A stretch of DNA of 5,959 bases. Source: an uncultured Shinella sp. Lineage in GTDB: Bacteria > Pseudomonadota > Alphaproteobacteria > Rhizobiales > Rhizobiaceae. A model generated the notes under the pieces. That model made no database searches. It was given only the letters and a program-made list of their open reading frames with translations, and was not told where the DNA came from. This document shows, in pieces, positions 1-5,871 of the stretch; position 1 is the first letter of the stretch, and each line of letters starts with the position of its first letter. The position numbers and the translations under genes were made by a program. The stretch spans positions 1 through 5,959 of the forward strand of contig NZ_CAMLFY010000190.1 in NCBI RefSeq assembly GCF_946479415.1, given 5' to 3'.

Positions 1-223
1 CTGGATGCTCGAACTGATTTCCTAATATCTCTATAGGCTTGTATTCCGCATTAACTAACTGGATTAATTTCACATAGTAGCTTTCATAGCCGATATGGTC
101 GACCCAGTATATTCCGTTGAGGAAATGTACACGTCCTGTGAATGTTGCCCTATCACTTCTTTCCCGTGCCGTCACGACATCGCCTTCATAGATCGGATTT
201 CCTTCCAAGTCGATTGCTCGCTC
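1..223 (-). pseudogene. YopX-like phage protein, C-terminal part, no start, runs off the left edge
   Basis: Reading leftwards from 223 there are 74 open codons to the window edge. The translation has the pattern of the C-terminal half of the YopX family (phage and prophage proteins of unknown function): a DLEGNPIYEGDVV motif at residues 5-17, a small beta-rich stretch (TGRVHFLNGIYWVDHIG), and an ending EILGNQFEHP that matches the family's typical IGN-x-x-E-x-P close. No ATG or GTG starts the frame and a TGA lies directly upstream at 224-226, so the usual N-terminal half is missing or shifted to another frame. Codons include several TTA, ATA and AGA, unlike the GC-biased operon genes, which fits phage origin. 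The 3' end lies outside the window. Family assignment rests on remembered motifs; moderately sure. Confidence 0.55.
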
Positions 224-348
224 TCATGACGGAAATGAGATGCTTTGATCCTTTCGATGGCATTTCCATTTTCCTCCGTAGCGTAGCGAGGAGCCTCGGC
301 CGCTTCTCTGCTATACGTTGACCTTGGCCAATTGCCCTCTCGAAACAT
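172..348 (-). CDS. Small unassigned reading frame overlapping the YopX-like remnant
   Basis: A 58-codon frame starts at ATG 348-346 and ends at TGA 174-172; it is open back to a TAA at 390-388. I do not recognise the product. It is charged, with a middle part rich in Glu, Ala and Arg (SREAAEAPRYATEENGNAIER) that reads like genuine protein. The extra 13 codons upstream of the ATG contain Cys-x-Cys-Gly-Gly, hinting that the real protein began further upstream and was cut. Its last ~17 codons overlap the YopX-like frame in a different phase, so both cannot be complete genes as they stand. It may be the tail of a neighbouring phage-type gene joined to the YopX fragment, or chance. No clear ribosome binding site precedes the ATG. 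Confidence 0.2.
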   Translation of the reverse strand: MFREGNWPRSTYSREAAEAPRYATEENGNAIERIKASHFRHESEQSTWKEIRSMKAMS

Positions 349-444
349 CAACCCACCACATTCGCAAACGCTACCGGCACGCCAGTCTTACGGAGGGCGT
401 TGCTGCCTCAGCTATGACAAGCGCGGCCACGCTATCGTCCAGTG

Positions 445-684
445 TCACTGGCAGGGATGTGCAGCTATGAACGCCGCCCATTCGGCGGCATAAGCCGGCC
501 AGCAACTTTCCAGGAAGCTACGGGGCAGCTCGGAGCGGCTCACGCACTGCGTCGTGGATTTCACGACGGTGTCTTCCAGCATGTTCTGCGCCTGCAGCAA
601 GCTTTCCAGATGGATACCAGCCTCACATTGGTTGTTGAATAAATTTCCTAGCAACCATGAGGTGTCCGCTTCGACCAAATACAC
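445..684 (-). CDS. Hypothetical small protein (79 aa), possibly a remnant
   Basis: The frame runs from a GTG at 684-682 to a TGA at 447-445. I do not recognise it. From about residue 24 onwards third positions are mostly G or C and the protein looks soluble and partly helical (HLESLLQAQNMLEDTVVKS, then LESCWPAYAAEWAAFIAAHPCQ), with four cysteines and four tryptophans or tyrosines in the last third. The start is doubtful: no good Shine-Dalgarno sequence precedes the GTG, and the frame stays open upstream to a TGA near 789. No signal peptide or membrane segment is visible. It lies downstream of the repressor gene on the same strand, 174 bases away. It may be a small accessory gene, the end of a truncated gene, or a chance frame. 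Confidence 0.25.
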   Translation of the reverse strand: MYLVEADTSWLLGNLFNNQCEAGIHLESLLQAQNMLEDTVVKSTTQCVSRSELPRSFLESCWPAYAAEWAAFIAAHPCQ

Positions 685-725
685 GGTCGAGATGATGGCG
701 GTGCACTTACTGTGCCGTGAGCGTA

Positions 726-761
726 CGAATATTCGGAATACCCGTACACTCCGATATTCCG
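726..761. repeat. Cluster of overlapping inverted repeats built on GAATA/TATTC
   Basis: Three symmetric elements overlap here: a perfect 10-base palindrome CGAATATTCG at 726-735, an 11-base inverted repeat TATTCGGAATA at 730-740, and arms CGGAATA (734-740) and TATTCCG (755-761) separated by 14 bases. A further pair GTACG (723-727) and CGTAC (743-747) sits around the first two. Repeated half-sites at short spacing look like binding sites for a dimeric regulator. No T-run follows on either strand, so it is a poor terminator. It lies between the repressor gene end (859) and the small frame starting at 684. Confidence 0.4.
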
Positions 762-858
762 CTCTAAGAGAGCCCGGAGGACATCAAGCAGCAAATACAA
801 TCGAGAAAGAAAAGTACTGCCGACTTCTTCGCTATCGTGTTCCTTCGACGGCACATAT

Positions 859-1893
859 TCACGGATCGGTTGATGACCTCGGTGGTCTCGCGGATTCGCC
901 CTCGCGGAGTCGACATTCAAAAAGGCTTTGGCCATGTCTCGGCTCCGCATCGAGAATGGCGTCCACCGCAGCCTCAGCGATGGCGACGACAGGCTGGACC
1001 ACTGTGGTCAAACGGGGAATGACCATTTCGGAAACGAGGATACCGTCATAGCCGACGATCGAAAGATCCTGCGGTACTGCAAGCCCGCTATCCCAGGCGG
1101 CGCGCAACGCTCCGATGGCCTGTTGGTCGGCGCAGGCGAAAATAGCCGTCGGCCGGCTGGCGAACGGCATGTTCATGAAGCGCAGAAGGCCGAGCCGACC
1201 TGTTTCCATGTTGAACGGGCCGGAAAAGAGATAGTTGCCGATATCAAGACCGAGCGCTTCGTAGACGGGCGCCATGATGGACAGGAAACCGTCGAGCCGC
1301 GCTTGGGCCGGCACAGTGCTTTTCGGGCCGGCGATGATTGCGATGCGCTGGTGGCCGAGGGACTGAAGATGGGTGACGGCGAGACGGGCACCGGAAGAAT
1401 GATCAGCGGAAATTCCCGGATGCCCCTTTGGCAGCCGGTCGACGAGAATGATGGGCGTTCCCCGCTTCGAAGGCGCAATCTTTCGCGAGCTCGCGGGAAT
1501 GAGGAGGATGCCATCGACATTGCGGGCTTCGAGGGACGCGATGCACTCCCTCTCCAGGCTGGGGTCGTCGAGGGAATTCATCAGATAAACATGATTGTTG
1601 CGGACGCGCGCGGCCTCTTCCGTCGCCTGCACGAGTTCGGCGAAGAACGGGTTGGAAAGGTTCGGCACGACGATGCCGATTGTCTTGCTGCTGCTCCGGC
1701 GTAGATTTTGGGCGATCGCGTTCGGCTTGTATTCGAGTTCGGCGATCGCCGATTCGACCGCGGCACGCGCTACTTTCGAAACCAGTGGATGGTTGTTCAG
1801 CACACGAGAGACGGTCCCGACCCCGACCCCGGCGCGCCGGGCGACATCCCGGATCGTGATCCGCCCTCCGCCTGTCTTGCCGGATGTCTCCAT
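859..1893 (-). CDS. LacI-family transcriptional repressor
   Basis: This 344-residue protein has the full LacI/GalR layout. Residues 12-31 (ITIRDVARRAGVGVGTVSRV) form the helix-turn-helix; residues 53-66 (LEYKPNAIAQNLRR) form the hinge, with Leu64 at the position that normally intercalates in the operator minor groove. Residues 70-335 form the periplasmic-binding-like effector domain, with NPFF (81-84), VDR (151-153), RLDGF (199-203), ACADQQAIGAL (253-263) and GYDGI (281-285), close to the family's usual GFD. The ATG at 1893 is chosen because it precedes the HTH by the normal distance; an in-frame extension to 2043 would run into the permease gene. The upstream purine stretch GAAGGCGAG is a modest ribosome binding site. 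Its position behind a CUT2 transporter on the same strand suggests that it controls this operon through the site at 5604-5617, with the transported compound or a product as inducer. That pairing is inferred. Confidence 0.93.
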   Translation of the reverse strand: METSGKTGGGRITIRDVARRAGVGVGTVSRVLNNHPLVSKVARAAVESAIAELEYKPNAIAQNLRRSSSKTIGIVVPNLSNPFFAELVQATEEAARVRNNHVYLMNSLDDPSLERECIASLEARNVDGILLIPASSRKIAPSKRGTPIILVDRLPKGHPGISADHSSGARLAVTHLQSLGHQRIAIIAGPKSTVPAQARLDGFLSIMAPVYEALGLDIGNYLFSGPFNMETGRLGLLRFMNMPFASRPTAIFACADQQAIGALRAAWDSGLAVPQDLSIVGYDGILVSEMVIPRLTTVVQPVVAIAEAAVDAILDAEPRHGQSLFECRLREGESARPPRSSTDP

Positions 1894-1923
1894 GGTTCTC
1901 GCCTTCGAATTGAGCTTTTGCCT

Positions 1924-1929
1924 CTTATA
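1924..1929 (-). promoter_or_regulatory. Possible -10 box for the repressor gene
   Basis: On the minus strand TATAAG (5 of 6 matches to TATAAT) lies 30 bases before the repressor ATG, giving an expected start point near 1917. No convincing -35 element is found at 16-18 bases. It would allow the repressor to be made when the transporter genes are off, but the case is weak. Confidence 0.25.
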
Positions 1930-1949
1930 CGGAAAATCGGCGACAACGG

Positions 1950-1980
1950 AATGGCCGGAGAAATCTCCAGTCCGGCCATT
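1950..1980. terminator. Hairpin between permease and repressor genes
   Basis: Perfect 10-base arms AATGGCCGGA (1950-1959) and TCCGGCCATT (1971-1980) enclose an 11-base loop. On the plus strand the stem is followed by T-residues (five Ts at 1979-1983), a terminator-like arrangement for transcripts arriving from the left. On the minus strand, the direction of the operon, the stem is followed by CCGTTG and not by a T-run, so it would more likely slow transcription or protect the upstream mRNA 3' end than terminate fully. It lies 20 bases after the permease stop codon. Confidence 0.45.
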
Positions 1981-1999
1981 TTTGTGAAAACCCAAAAAG

Positions 2000-3013
2000 C
2001 TATTTTCCCGAAGAGCGCTCCGCAAGCTTGGCGCGATACGCATCCATCACGACGGCCAGGATGATGACTGCGCCGGTGATGATCTGGCGCACGAAGTCTG
2101 TTGCGCCGATCAGGATGAGGCCGTTTGAGAGAACACCGATCACCGCCGCACCGAGAAGCGTGCCGATCAACGAGCCGCGGCCGCCATTGAGGCTGGTCCC
2201 GCCGATAATGACGGCGGCGATGGCGTTCAACTCGTAACCGATGCCCATGATAGGGCTCGCGATGGAAAGGCGCGCCATATACATGATCGAGGCGATACCG
2301 ACGGCAAAGCCGCAGATGCCGAAGGCGGCCGTCTTGTAGAACAGCACGTTGTGGCCGGCGAGGCGCACAGCCTCCTCGTTGTTGCCGATGGCGTAGAGCA
2401 TGCGGCCGAACACGGTCTTCGTCAGCACGATCCAGCCGATTGCGACGATCAGCAACGCCACCAGGAAAAGCAGCGGAACGCCGCCATAGTCGATGGTGCC
2501 GAAGTCGTTGAAGACGGGTGGGAAATTGTAGAGCGTATTCGACTGCGTGAACTGCAGCGCGCCGCCGCGCGCCATGTTCAGCATGCCGAGCGTGACGATG
2601 AACGAGGGAATATTCCACCAGGCCGAAACGAAGCCGTTGAAAAGACCGACCGCAGCGCCCACCGCACAGGAAACGAGGATAGCGAGCGGGATGGCGGCAA
2701 GGTCCGGCAGGCCAAGTTCCGTCATGACCGTGCCGCCGACGACCGCCGCAAGGGCCATCACCGAGCCAACGGACAGGTCGATGCCGCCGATCAGGATGAC
2801 GAAGGTCATGCCGGCGGCGAGGATCACGTTGAGCGTGATCTGCACCATGATGTTGGTGAGATTGTTGGCGGTCAGGAAGGTCGTTGTCGTCACGCTGAAG
2901 AAGATGATGAGCGCGATGAGCGCAAGACCTATGCCAGCATCGCGCAGGAAGCGGGAGAAGGCCTTGCTCGATTTCGACGCCGCTGCGTCTGCCGGGATCG
3001 TCGACATGGTCAT
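2000..3013 (-). CDS. CUT2-type sugar ABC transporter permease (RbsC-like)
   Basis: This 337-residue integral membrane protein is the permease of the importer, acting as a dimer in the inner membrane. It has the RbsC/BPD_transp_2 pattern: a cytoplasmic N-terminus of about 24 residues; a first membrane helix (about 27-46); then hydrophobic segments around 57-77, 82-98, 105-130, 178-198, 228-247, 262-275, 283-303 and 308-323. Family motifs are ILIGGIDLSVGS (73-84), the cytoplasmic loop FGRMLYAIGNNEEAVRLAG (202-220) expected to dock on the ATPase, and ELNAIAAVIIGGTSLNGGRGS (261-281). Its ATG overlaps the ATPase stop as ATGA (3013-3010), showing translational coupling; AAGGCAGG just before the start is a fair ribosome binding site. 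A second ATG two codons in could also be used. The length is slightly above E. coli RbsC. Substrate cannot be told from this subunit. Confidence 0.95.
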   Translation of the reverse strand: MTMSTIPADAAASKSSKAFSRFLRDAGIGLALIALIIFFSVTTTTFLTANNLTNIMVQITLNVILAAGMTFVILIGGIDLSVGSVMALAAVVGGTVMTELGLPDLAAIPLAILVSCAVGAAVGLFNGFVSAWWNIPSFIVTLGMLNMARGGALQFTQSNTLYNFPPVFNDFGTIDYGGVPLLFLVALLIVAIGWIVLTKTVFGRMLYAIGNNEEAVRLAGHNVLFYKTAAFGICGFAVGIASIMYMARLSIASPIMGIGYELNAIAAVIIGGTSLNGGRGSLIGTLLGAAVIGVLSNGLILIGATDFVRQIITGAVIILAVVMDAYRAKLAERSSGK

Positions 3014-4557
3014 GGGCCTGCCTTCGCAAGAGTGTCGGATTGTACCTTGAGATATTCACTATAGGCGAGCTGCATGATGCTGACCTCGTCCATTGCCTCG
3101 CCCGATATTTCGCCGGCCAGAACGCCACGCGACAGCACAAGAATGCGGTCCGCCAGCCCGAGCAGTTCCGGCACGTCGGAGGAGACCGCGACGATGGCGA
3201 CGCCGTCGGCCGCGAGCCTGCGCAGCAGCGTATAGATCTCCGCCTTCGCGCCGACATCGATGCCCCGCGTCGGCTCGTCCAGCATCAGCACACGTGGGCG
3301 CCGGAGCAGCCACTTGCCGAGAACCACCTTCTGCTGGTTGCCCCCGGAAAGGCTGCGGACGGGCTGGTCGAGGCTCGCCATGCGCGTGTCGAGGTCGCGC
3401 AGAATAGCCGCCGTCGCCGCCCGCTCCTTCGCGGGCCGCAGGAAGCCGGCATCGGCATAGTCATGGATGGAGGCAAGCGAGGCATTGACCTCGATGGACA
3501 TCGGCAAAACCAGCCCCTCCTCCTTGCGGTTCTCCGTCACAAGGCAAATGCCGGCAGCGATGGCATCGGCGGGAGAAGCGATGGAAACCGGTTTGCCGTC
3601 GCGCAGGATCGTCCCGCGCGCTGCCCGGTCGGCGCCGAAGATGGCGCGCAGGACCTCGCTGCGGCCCGAGCCGACGAGGCCGGCAATCCCGACGATTTCA
3701 CCGGGATAGACATCGAAGGCGACGTCGGGGCGGCCGGCATTGGCCCGCGATTGCAACCCGCGCACGGAAAGTGCCGGGTTGCCGGCGCGGCTTACTCCAG
3801 CCGCATGCCGTTTGGCGGCGATTTCGCGGCCGACCATCTGCTTGACGAGGCCGTCGGGCGTGATGTCACCGGTGTCCTGCGTCGCGACGTTCCGACCGTT
3901 TCGCAATACCGAGACACGGTCGCAATGTTCGAATATCTCTTCCAGATGATGGGAGATGAAGACGACGGCGGTTCCGGCCTCCTTGAGGCGGTGGACGATC
4001 TCGAACAGCCGGCCGGTTTCGCGCGGCGTCAGTGTCGCCGTTGGCTCGTCGAGAATGAGAATGCGCGCCTTATCCGAGAGCGCGCGGGCGATCTCGACCA
4101 ATTGCTGTTGGGCGACGCCGAGCCGCTCGACTGGTGTCGCCGGATCGATATCATCGAGACCGACGAGAGCCAGCAGCTCGCGTGCGCGCGCTTCCATGCC
4201 CGCGCGGTCCACGAAGAGGCCGAACTTGCGCGGCAAGCGTTCGAACAGCATGTTCTCCGCCACCGACAGATAGGGCAGAAGGTTGAATTCCTGATGCACG
4301 ACGCGCACGCCGGCGGTGATGGCCTGGCTCGGCGAACTCGGTGCATAGCGCTCGCCTTCGAGCAGCATCTCGCCACCGTCCGGTTTGACGATGCCGCCGA
4401 GGACCTTGATCAGCGTGGATTTGCCCGCGCCGTTCTCTCCCGCAAGCGCATGGATCTCGCCGGGAACGAAATCGAACGACACGTCGTCCAGCGCCACGAC
4501 GCCGGGATAGCGTTTTGAAATACTTCGCACGCTCATGGCAGCAGTCAAGCTGGTCAT
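3010..4557 (-). CDS. CUT2-type sugar ABC transporter ATPase with two nucleotide-binding domains (RbsA/MglA-like)
   Basis: The 515-residue protein supplies ATP hydrolysis for the importer and carries two fused ABC domains. Domain 1 has Walker A GENGAGKS (40-47), Q-loop Gln89, signature region RLGVAQQQLVEIARAL (145-160), Walker B ILILDE (166-171) and switch His203 in ISHHLEE. Domain 2 has the variant Walker A GLVGSGRS (293-300), signature LSGGNQQK (403-410), Walker B VLMLDE (423-428) with PTRGIDVGAK after it, and SSDVPE (459-464) where a switch histidine would normally be. This one-canonical, one-degenerate arrangement is usual for RbsA, XylG and MglA. The length is normal (about 500). The ATG at 4557 follows a weak AGG element; an ATG at codon 8 (4536) is a possible alternative with no better ribosome binding site. 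The gene lies 82 bases after the binding-protein stop and overlaps the permease start. Confidence 0.95.
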   Translation of the reverse strand: MTSLTAAMSVRSISKRYPGVVALDDVSFDFVPGEIHALAGENGAGKSTLIKVLGGIVKPDGGEMLLEGERYAPSSPSQAITAGVRVVHQEFNLLPYLSVAENMLFERLPRKFGLFVDRAGMEARARELLALVGLDDIDPATPVERLGVAQQQLVEIARALSDKARILILDEPTATLTPRETGRLFEIVHRLKEAGTAVVFISHHLEEIFEHCDRVSVLRNGRNVATQDTGDITPDGLVKQMVGREIAAKRHAAGVSRAGNPALSVRGLQSRANAGRPDVAFDVYPGEIVGIAGLVGSGRSEVLRAIFGADRAARGTILRDGKPVSIASPADAIAAGICLVTENRKEEGLVLPMSIEVNASLASIHDYADAGFLRPAKERAATAAILRDLDTRMASLDQPVRSLSGGNQQKVVLGKWLLRRPRVLMLDEPTRGIDVGAKAEIYTLLRRLAADGVAIVAVSSDVPELLGLADRILVLSRGVLAGEISGEAMDEVSIMQLAYSEYLKVQSDTLAKAGP

Positions 4558-4596
4558 GGCAAAACCTGATCTGGAGTAAATTATACTTCAATCAAA

Positions 4597-4618
4597 CCCG
4601 GCGGCGCGGGCCGCCGGG
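4597..4618 (-). other. GC-rich intercistronic hairpin after the binding-protein gene
   Basis: Arms CCCGGCGGC (4597-4605) and GCCGCCGGG (4610-4618) pair perfectly over 9 bp, all G-C, around a 4-base loop. In the operon direction only TTTGATTG follows, so it is at best a weak terminator. It starts 21 bases after the stop of the binding-protein gene. Such hairpins commonly protect or partly end the first message, giving more binding protein than ATPase and permease; that role is inferred here. Confidence 0.6.
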
Positions 4619-4639
4619 CCAAGTCGCCGAAAGGCAACC

Positions 4640-5578
4640 CTATTTCACATTGTCCTTGGTCACGAGCTGGATGTCTGTCTTGACCCAGCCTTCCAGCTTC
4701 TTGCCGGACTTGAAGGACTCAATGCCGCGATTAATCGCGTCGGCTGCCATGTCGCGGCCGAACTGGTCGATCGTCGCCAGCAGCTTGCCTTCTTTGACCA
4801 GGGGACGAACTGCCGGAATATTGTCGAAGCCGACGACCTGGATCTTACCGGTCATGCCGGCCGCATCGATCGCCTTGACGACGCCAAGCGCCATGGAATC
4901 GTTGGCCGCCAGTACGCCCTGGATGTCGGGATGAGCGGTGAGCATCGTGGTGAACACGGTGTTGGCTTCTTCCGTTTCCCAGTGTGCGGTGCGCGAATCC
5001 AGAAGCTCCAGGCCGAATTCCTGGATCGACTGTTCGAAGCCCGCCTTACGCTGCTTTGCATTGTCAGCGCCCGGGTTTCCTTCGAGAATCACGACCTTAC
5101 CGCCCTTTCCGAGCAGTTTGCCGAGCACGTCGCCCGCCATCTTGGCGCCAGCCGTGTTGTCTGGGCCGACAAAGGCGAGGTCGAGCCCGGCAGCCTTCTT
5201 GGCCTCCTCATCGAGCGGCACGTCGAAATTGATCACGGTAATGCCCTGGTCGAGCGCGCGTTTGACCGGTCGCACCATGGCGCGACTGTCGGCAGGAGCC
5301 AGAACGATGACGTTTTTCTGCTCCGTCACGCATGTGTCGACGGCGTTGACCTGGGTGTCGAAGTCGGTCTCCGACTGCATACCCACCATCTTCAGATCGA
5401 AATCACCGCGCTTGGCGGCATATTCCTTGGCACCCTCGCTCATGTCCTTGAAGAACTCGTTCGCGAGCGACTTCATCACCAGGCAGACCGTCGGACGGGC
5501 GGCATCCGCGGATGCCGGCGCAGCCATGGCGAGAGAACCCAGCACAGCAAATGCCGTGGTGGCTAAAAGTATACGCAT
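4640..5578 (-). CDS. Periplasmic sugar/polyol-binding protein of a CUT2 ABC transporter (RbsB-like)
   Basis: This 312-residue protein captures the substrate in the periplasm. Residues 1-24 form a Sec signal peptide (MRIL, hydrophobic core 4-20, then APASA with cleavage expected before Asp25). The rest is a type I periplasmic-binding fold of the Peripla_BP_4 kind. Aligned by eye to mature E. coli RbsB, several ribose contacts are kept: Asn40 (N13), Phe42 and Phe43 (F15, F16), Asp119 (D89), Arg177 (R141), Asn226 (N190), Asp252 (D215) and Gln272 (Q235). Others differ: Ala94 (N64), Val120 (R90) and Trp200 (F164). The substrate is therefore a sugar or polyol but probably not ribose. I chose the ATG at 5578 because GGAGGAGG sits 5 bases before it; an in-frame TTG at 5593 lies beyond that site. 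It is the first gene of the operon. Confidence 0.95.
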   Translation of the reverse strand: MRILLATTAFAVLGSLAMAAPASADAARPTVCLVMKSLANEFFKDMSEGAKEYAAKRGDFDLKMVGMQSETDFDTQVNAVDTCVTEQKNVIVLAPADSRAMVRPVKRALDQGITVINFDVPLDEEAKKAAGLDLAFVGPDNTAGAKMAGDVLGKLLGKGGKVVILEGNPGADNAKQRKAGFEQSIQEFGLELLDSRTAHWETEEANTVFTTMLTAHPDIQGVLAANDSMALGVVKAIDAAGMTGKIQVVGFDNIPAVRPLVKEGKLLATIDQFGRDMAADAINRGIESFKSGKKLEGWVKTDIQLVTKDNVK

Positions 5579-5583
5579 GTTTT

Positions 5584-5591
5584 CCTCCTCC
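5584..5591 (-). promoter_or_regulatory. Strong Shine-Dalgarno sequence of the binding-protein gene
   Basis: GGAGGAGG on the minus strand, 5 bases before the ATG at 5578, decides the start in favour of MRILL over the longer TTG frame. It is the strongest ribosome binding site in the window, in keeping with the high level of synthesis usual for binding proteins. Confidence 0.8.
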
Positions 5592-5603
5592 AAAGGGACC
5601 GAA

Positions 5604-5617
5604 TGGAAACGGTTCCA
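5604..5617. promoter_or_regulatory. LacI-family operator upstream of the binding-protein gene
   Basis: TGGAAACGGTTCCA has perfect TGGAA/TTCCA arms around a central CG, with one mismatched base pair on each side of the centre. Even-length pseudo-palindromes centred on CG are the common form of LacI-family operators. It lies 26-39 bases before the ATG and 5 bases after the predicted -10 box, so it covers the expected start point, an ideal place for repression. The repressor encoded at the end of the operon is the obvious candidate ligand, though binding is inferred. Confidence 0.75.
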
Positions 5618-5622
5618 CTAGC

Positions 5623-5651
5623 TTTGTATCGGAGCTTCCCGATGGAGTCCA
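5623..5651 (-). promoter_or_regulatory. Candidate sigma-70 promoter of the transporter operon
   Basis: On the minus strand a -35-like TGGACT (5651-5646; 4 of 6 matches) and a -10-like TACAAA (5628-5623; 4 of 6) are spaced by exactly 17 bases. The expected start point near 5616 gives a leader of about 38 bases and falls inside the operator. The boxes are individually weak; position relative to the operator is the best support. An ATCGG/CCGAT inverted repeat (5628-5643) lies between them. Confidence 0.45.
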
Positions 5652-5871
5652 GTTTAAATTCGTGGATGGCTCCTGGCCGAGAAGGCGTTCGCATGCGCGC
5701 TCGTTCCAGTTCGAGATCGTCGCCCATTTGCCGAACGAAACGGAAGCATGATGGGGGCGGCACTGAACGTCGGCGACCCAGCAATCCGAGCACGGAAGCG
5801 GCGACGGACCGCAAAAGCATCGGTTCGGTTGTCGCCGCATGCCCATCGGCTGAAGCGAGTAGGCTGCGAGA
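5652..5871. other. Region between the operon promoter and the dehydrogenase remnant, no gene assigned
   Basis: I find no convincing gene here. A plus-strand frame ending at TGA 5751 gives a protein-like tail (residues around FQFEIVAHLPNETEA) and might be the end of a broken gene, but it has no start of its own outside the antisense of the binding-protein gene and I do not recognise it. Minus-strand frames are equally open and also unrecognised. No terminal inverted repeats or target duplications of an insertion sequence were found by eye. Confidence 0.3.

Noticed and set aside
762..858. Searched for a terminator just after the repressor gene
   Set aside because: No stem with a following T-run was found on the minus strand; only T-rich stretches without pairing.
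1894..2043. 50-residue N-terminal extension of the LacI-family repressor
   Set aside because: It would overlap the permease gene, is unlike any LacI N-terminus, and the ATG at 1893 puts the helix-turn-helix at the normal distance from the start.
1797..3257. 486-codon minus-strand frame across permease and ATPase genes
   Set aside because: It is very rich in Arg, His and Cys, a typical out-of-frame shadow of GC-rich genes, while another frame encodes clear ABC transporter subunits.
3040..4518. 492-codon plus-strand frame antisense to the ATPase gene
   Set aside because: It mirrors the ATPase codons, has no recognisable domain, and the opposite strand carries two complete sets of ABC motifs.
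4580..4585. Perfect TATAAT on the minus strand before the ATPase gene
   Set aside because: At 17 bases upstream lies the GC hairpin (CGCGCC) and not a -35 element, so an internal promoter is not supported by sequence alone.
4931..5566. Long plus-strand frames antisense to the binding-protein gene
   Set aside because: Shadow frames with no domain signature; the minus strand encodes a full signal peptide and binding-protein fold.
5579..5593. TTG start extending the binding protein by five residues
   Set aside because: The extension encodes the Shine-Dalgarno sequence itself, and the ATG at 5578 begins a normal signal peptide.
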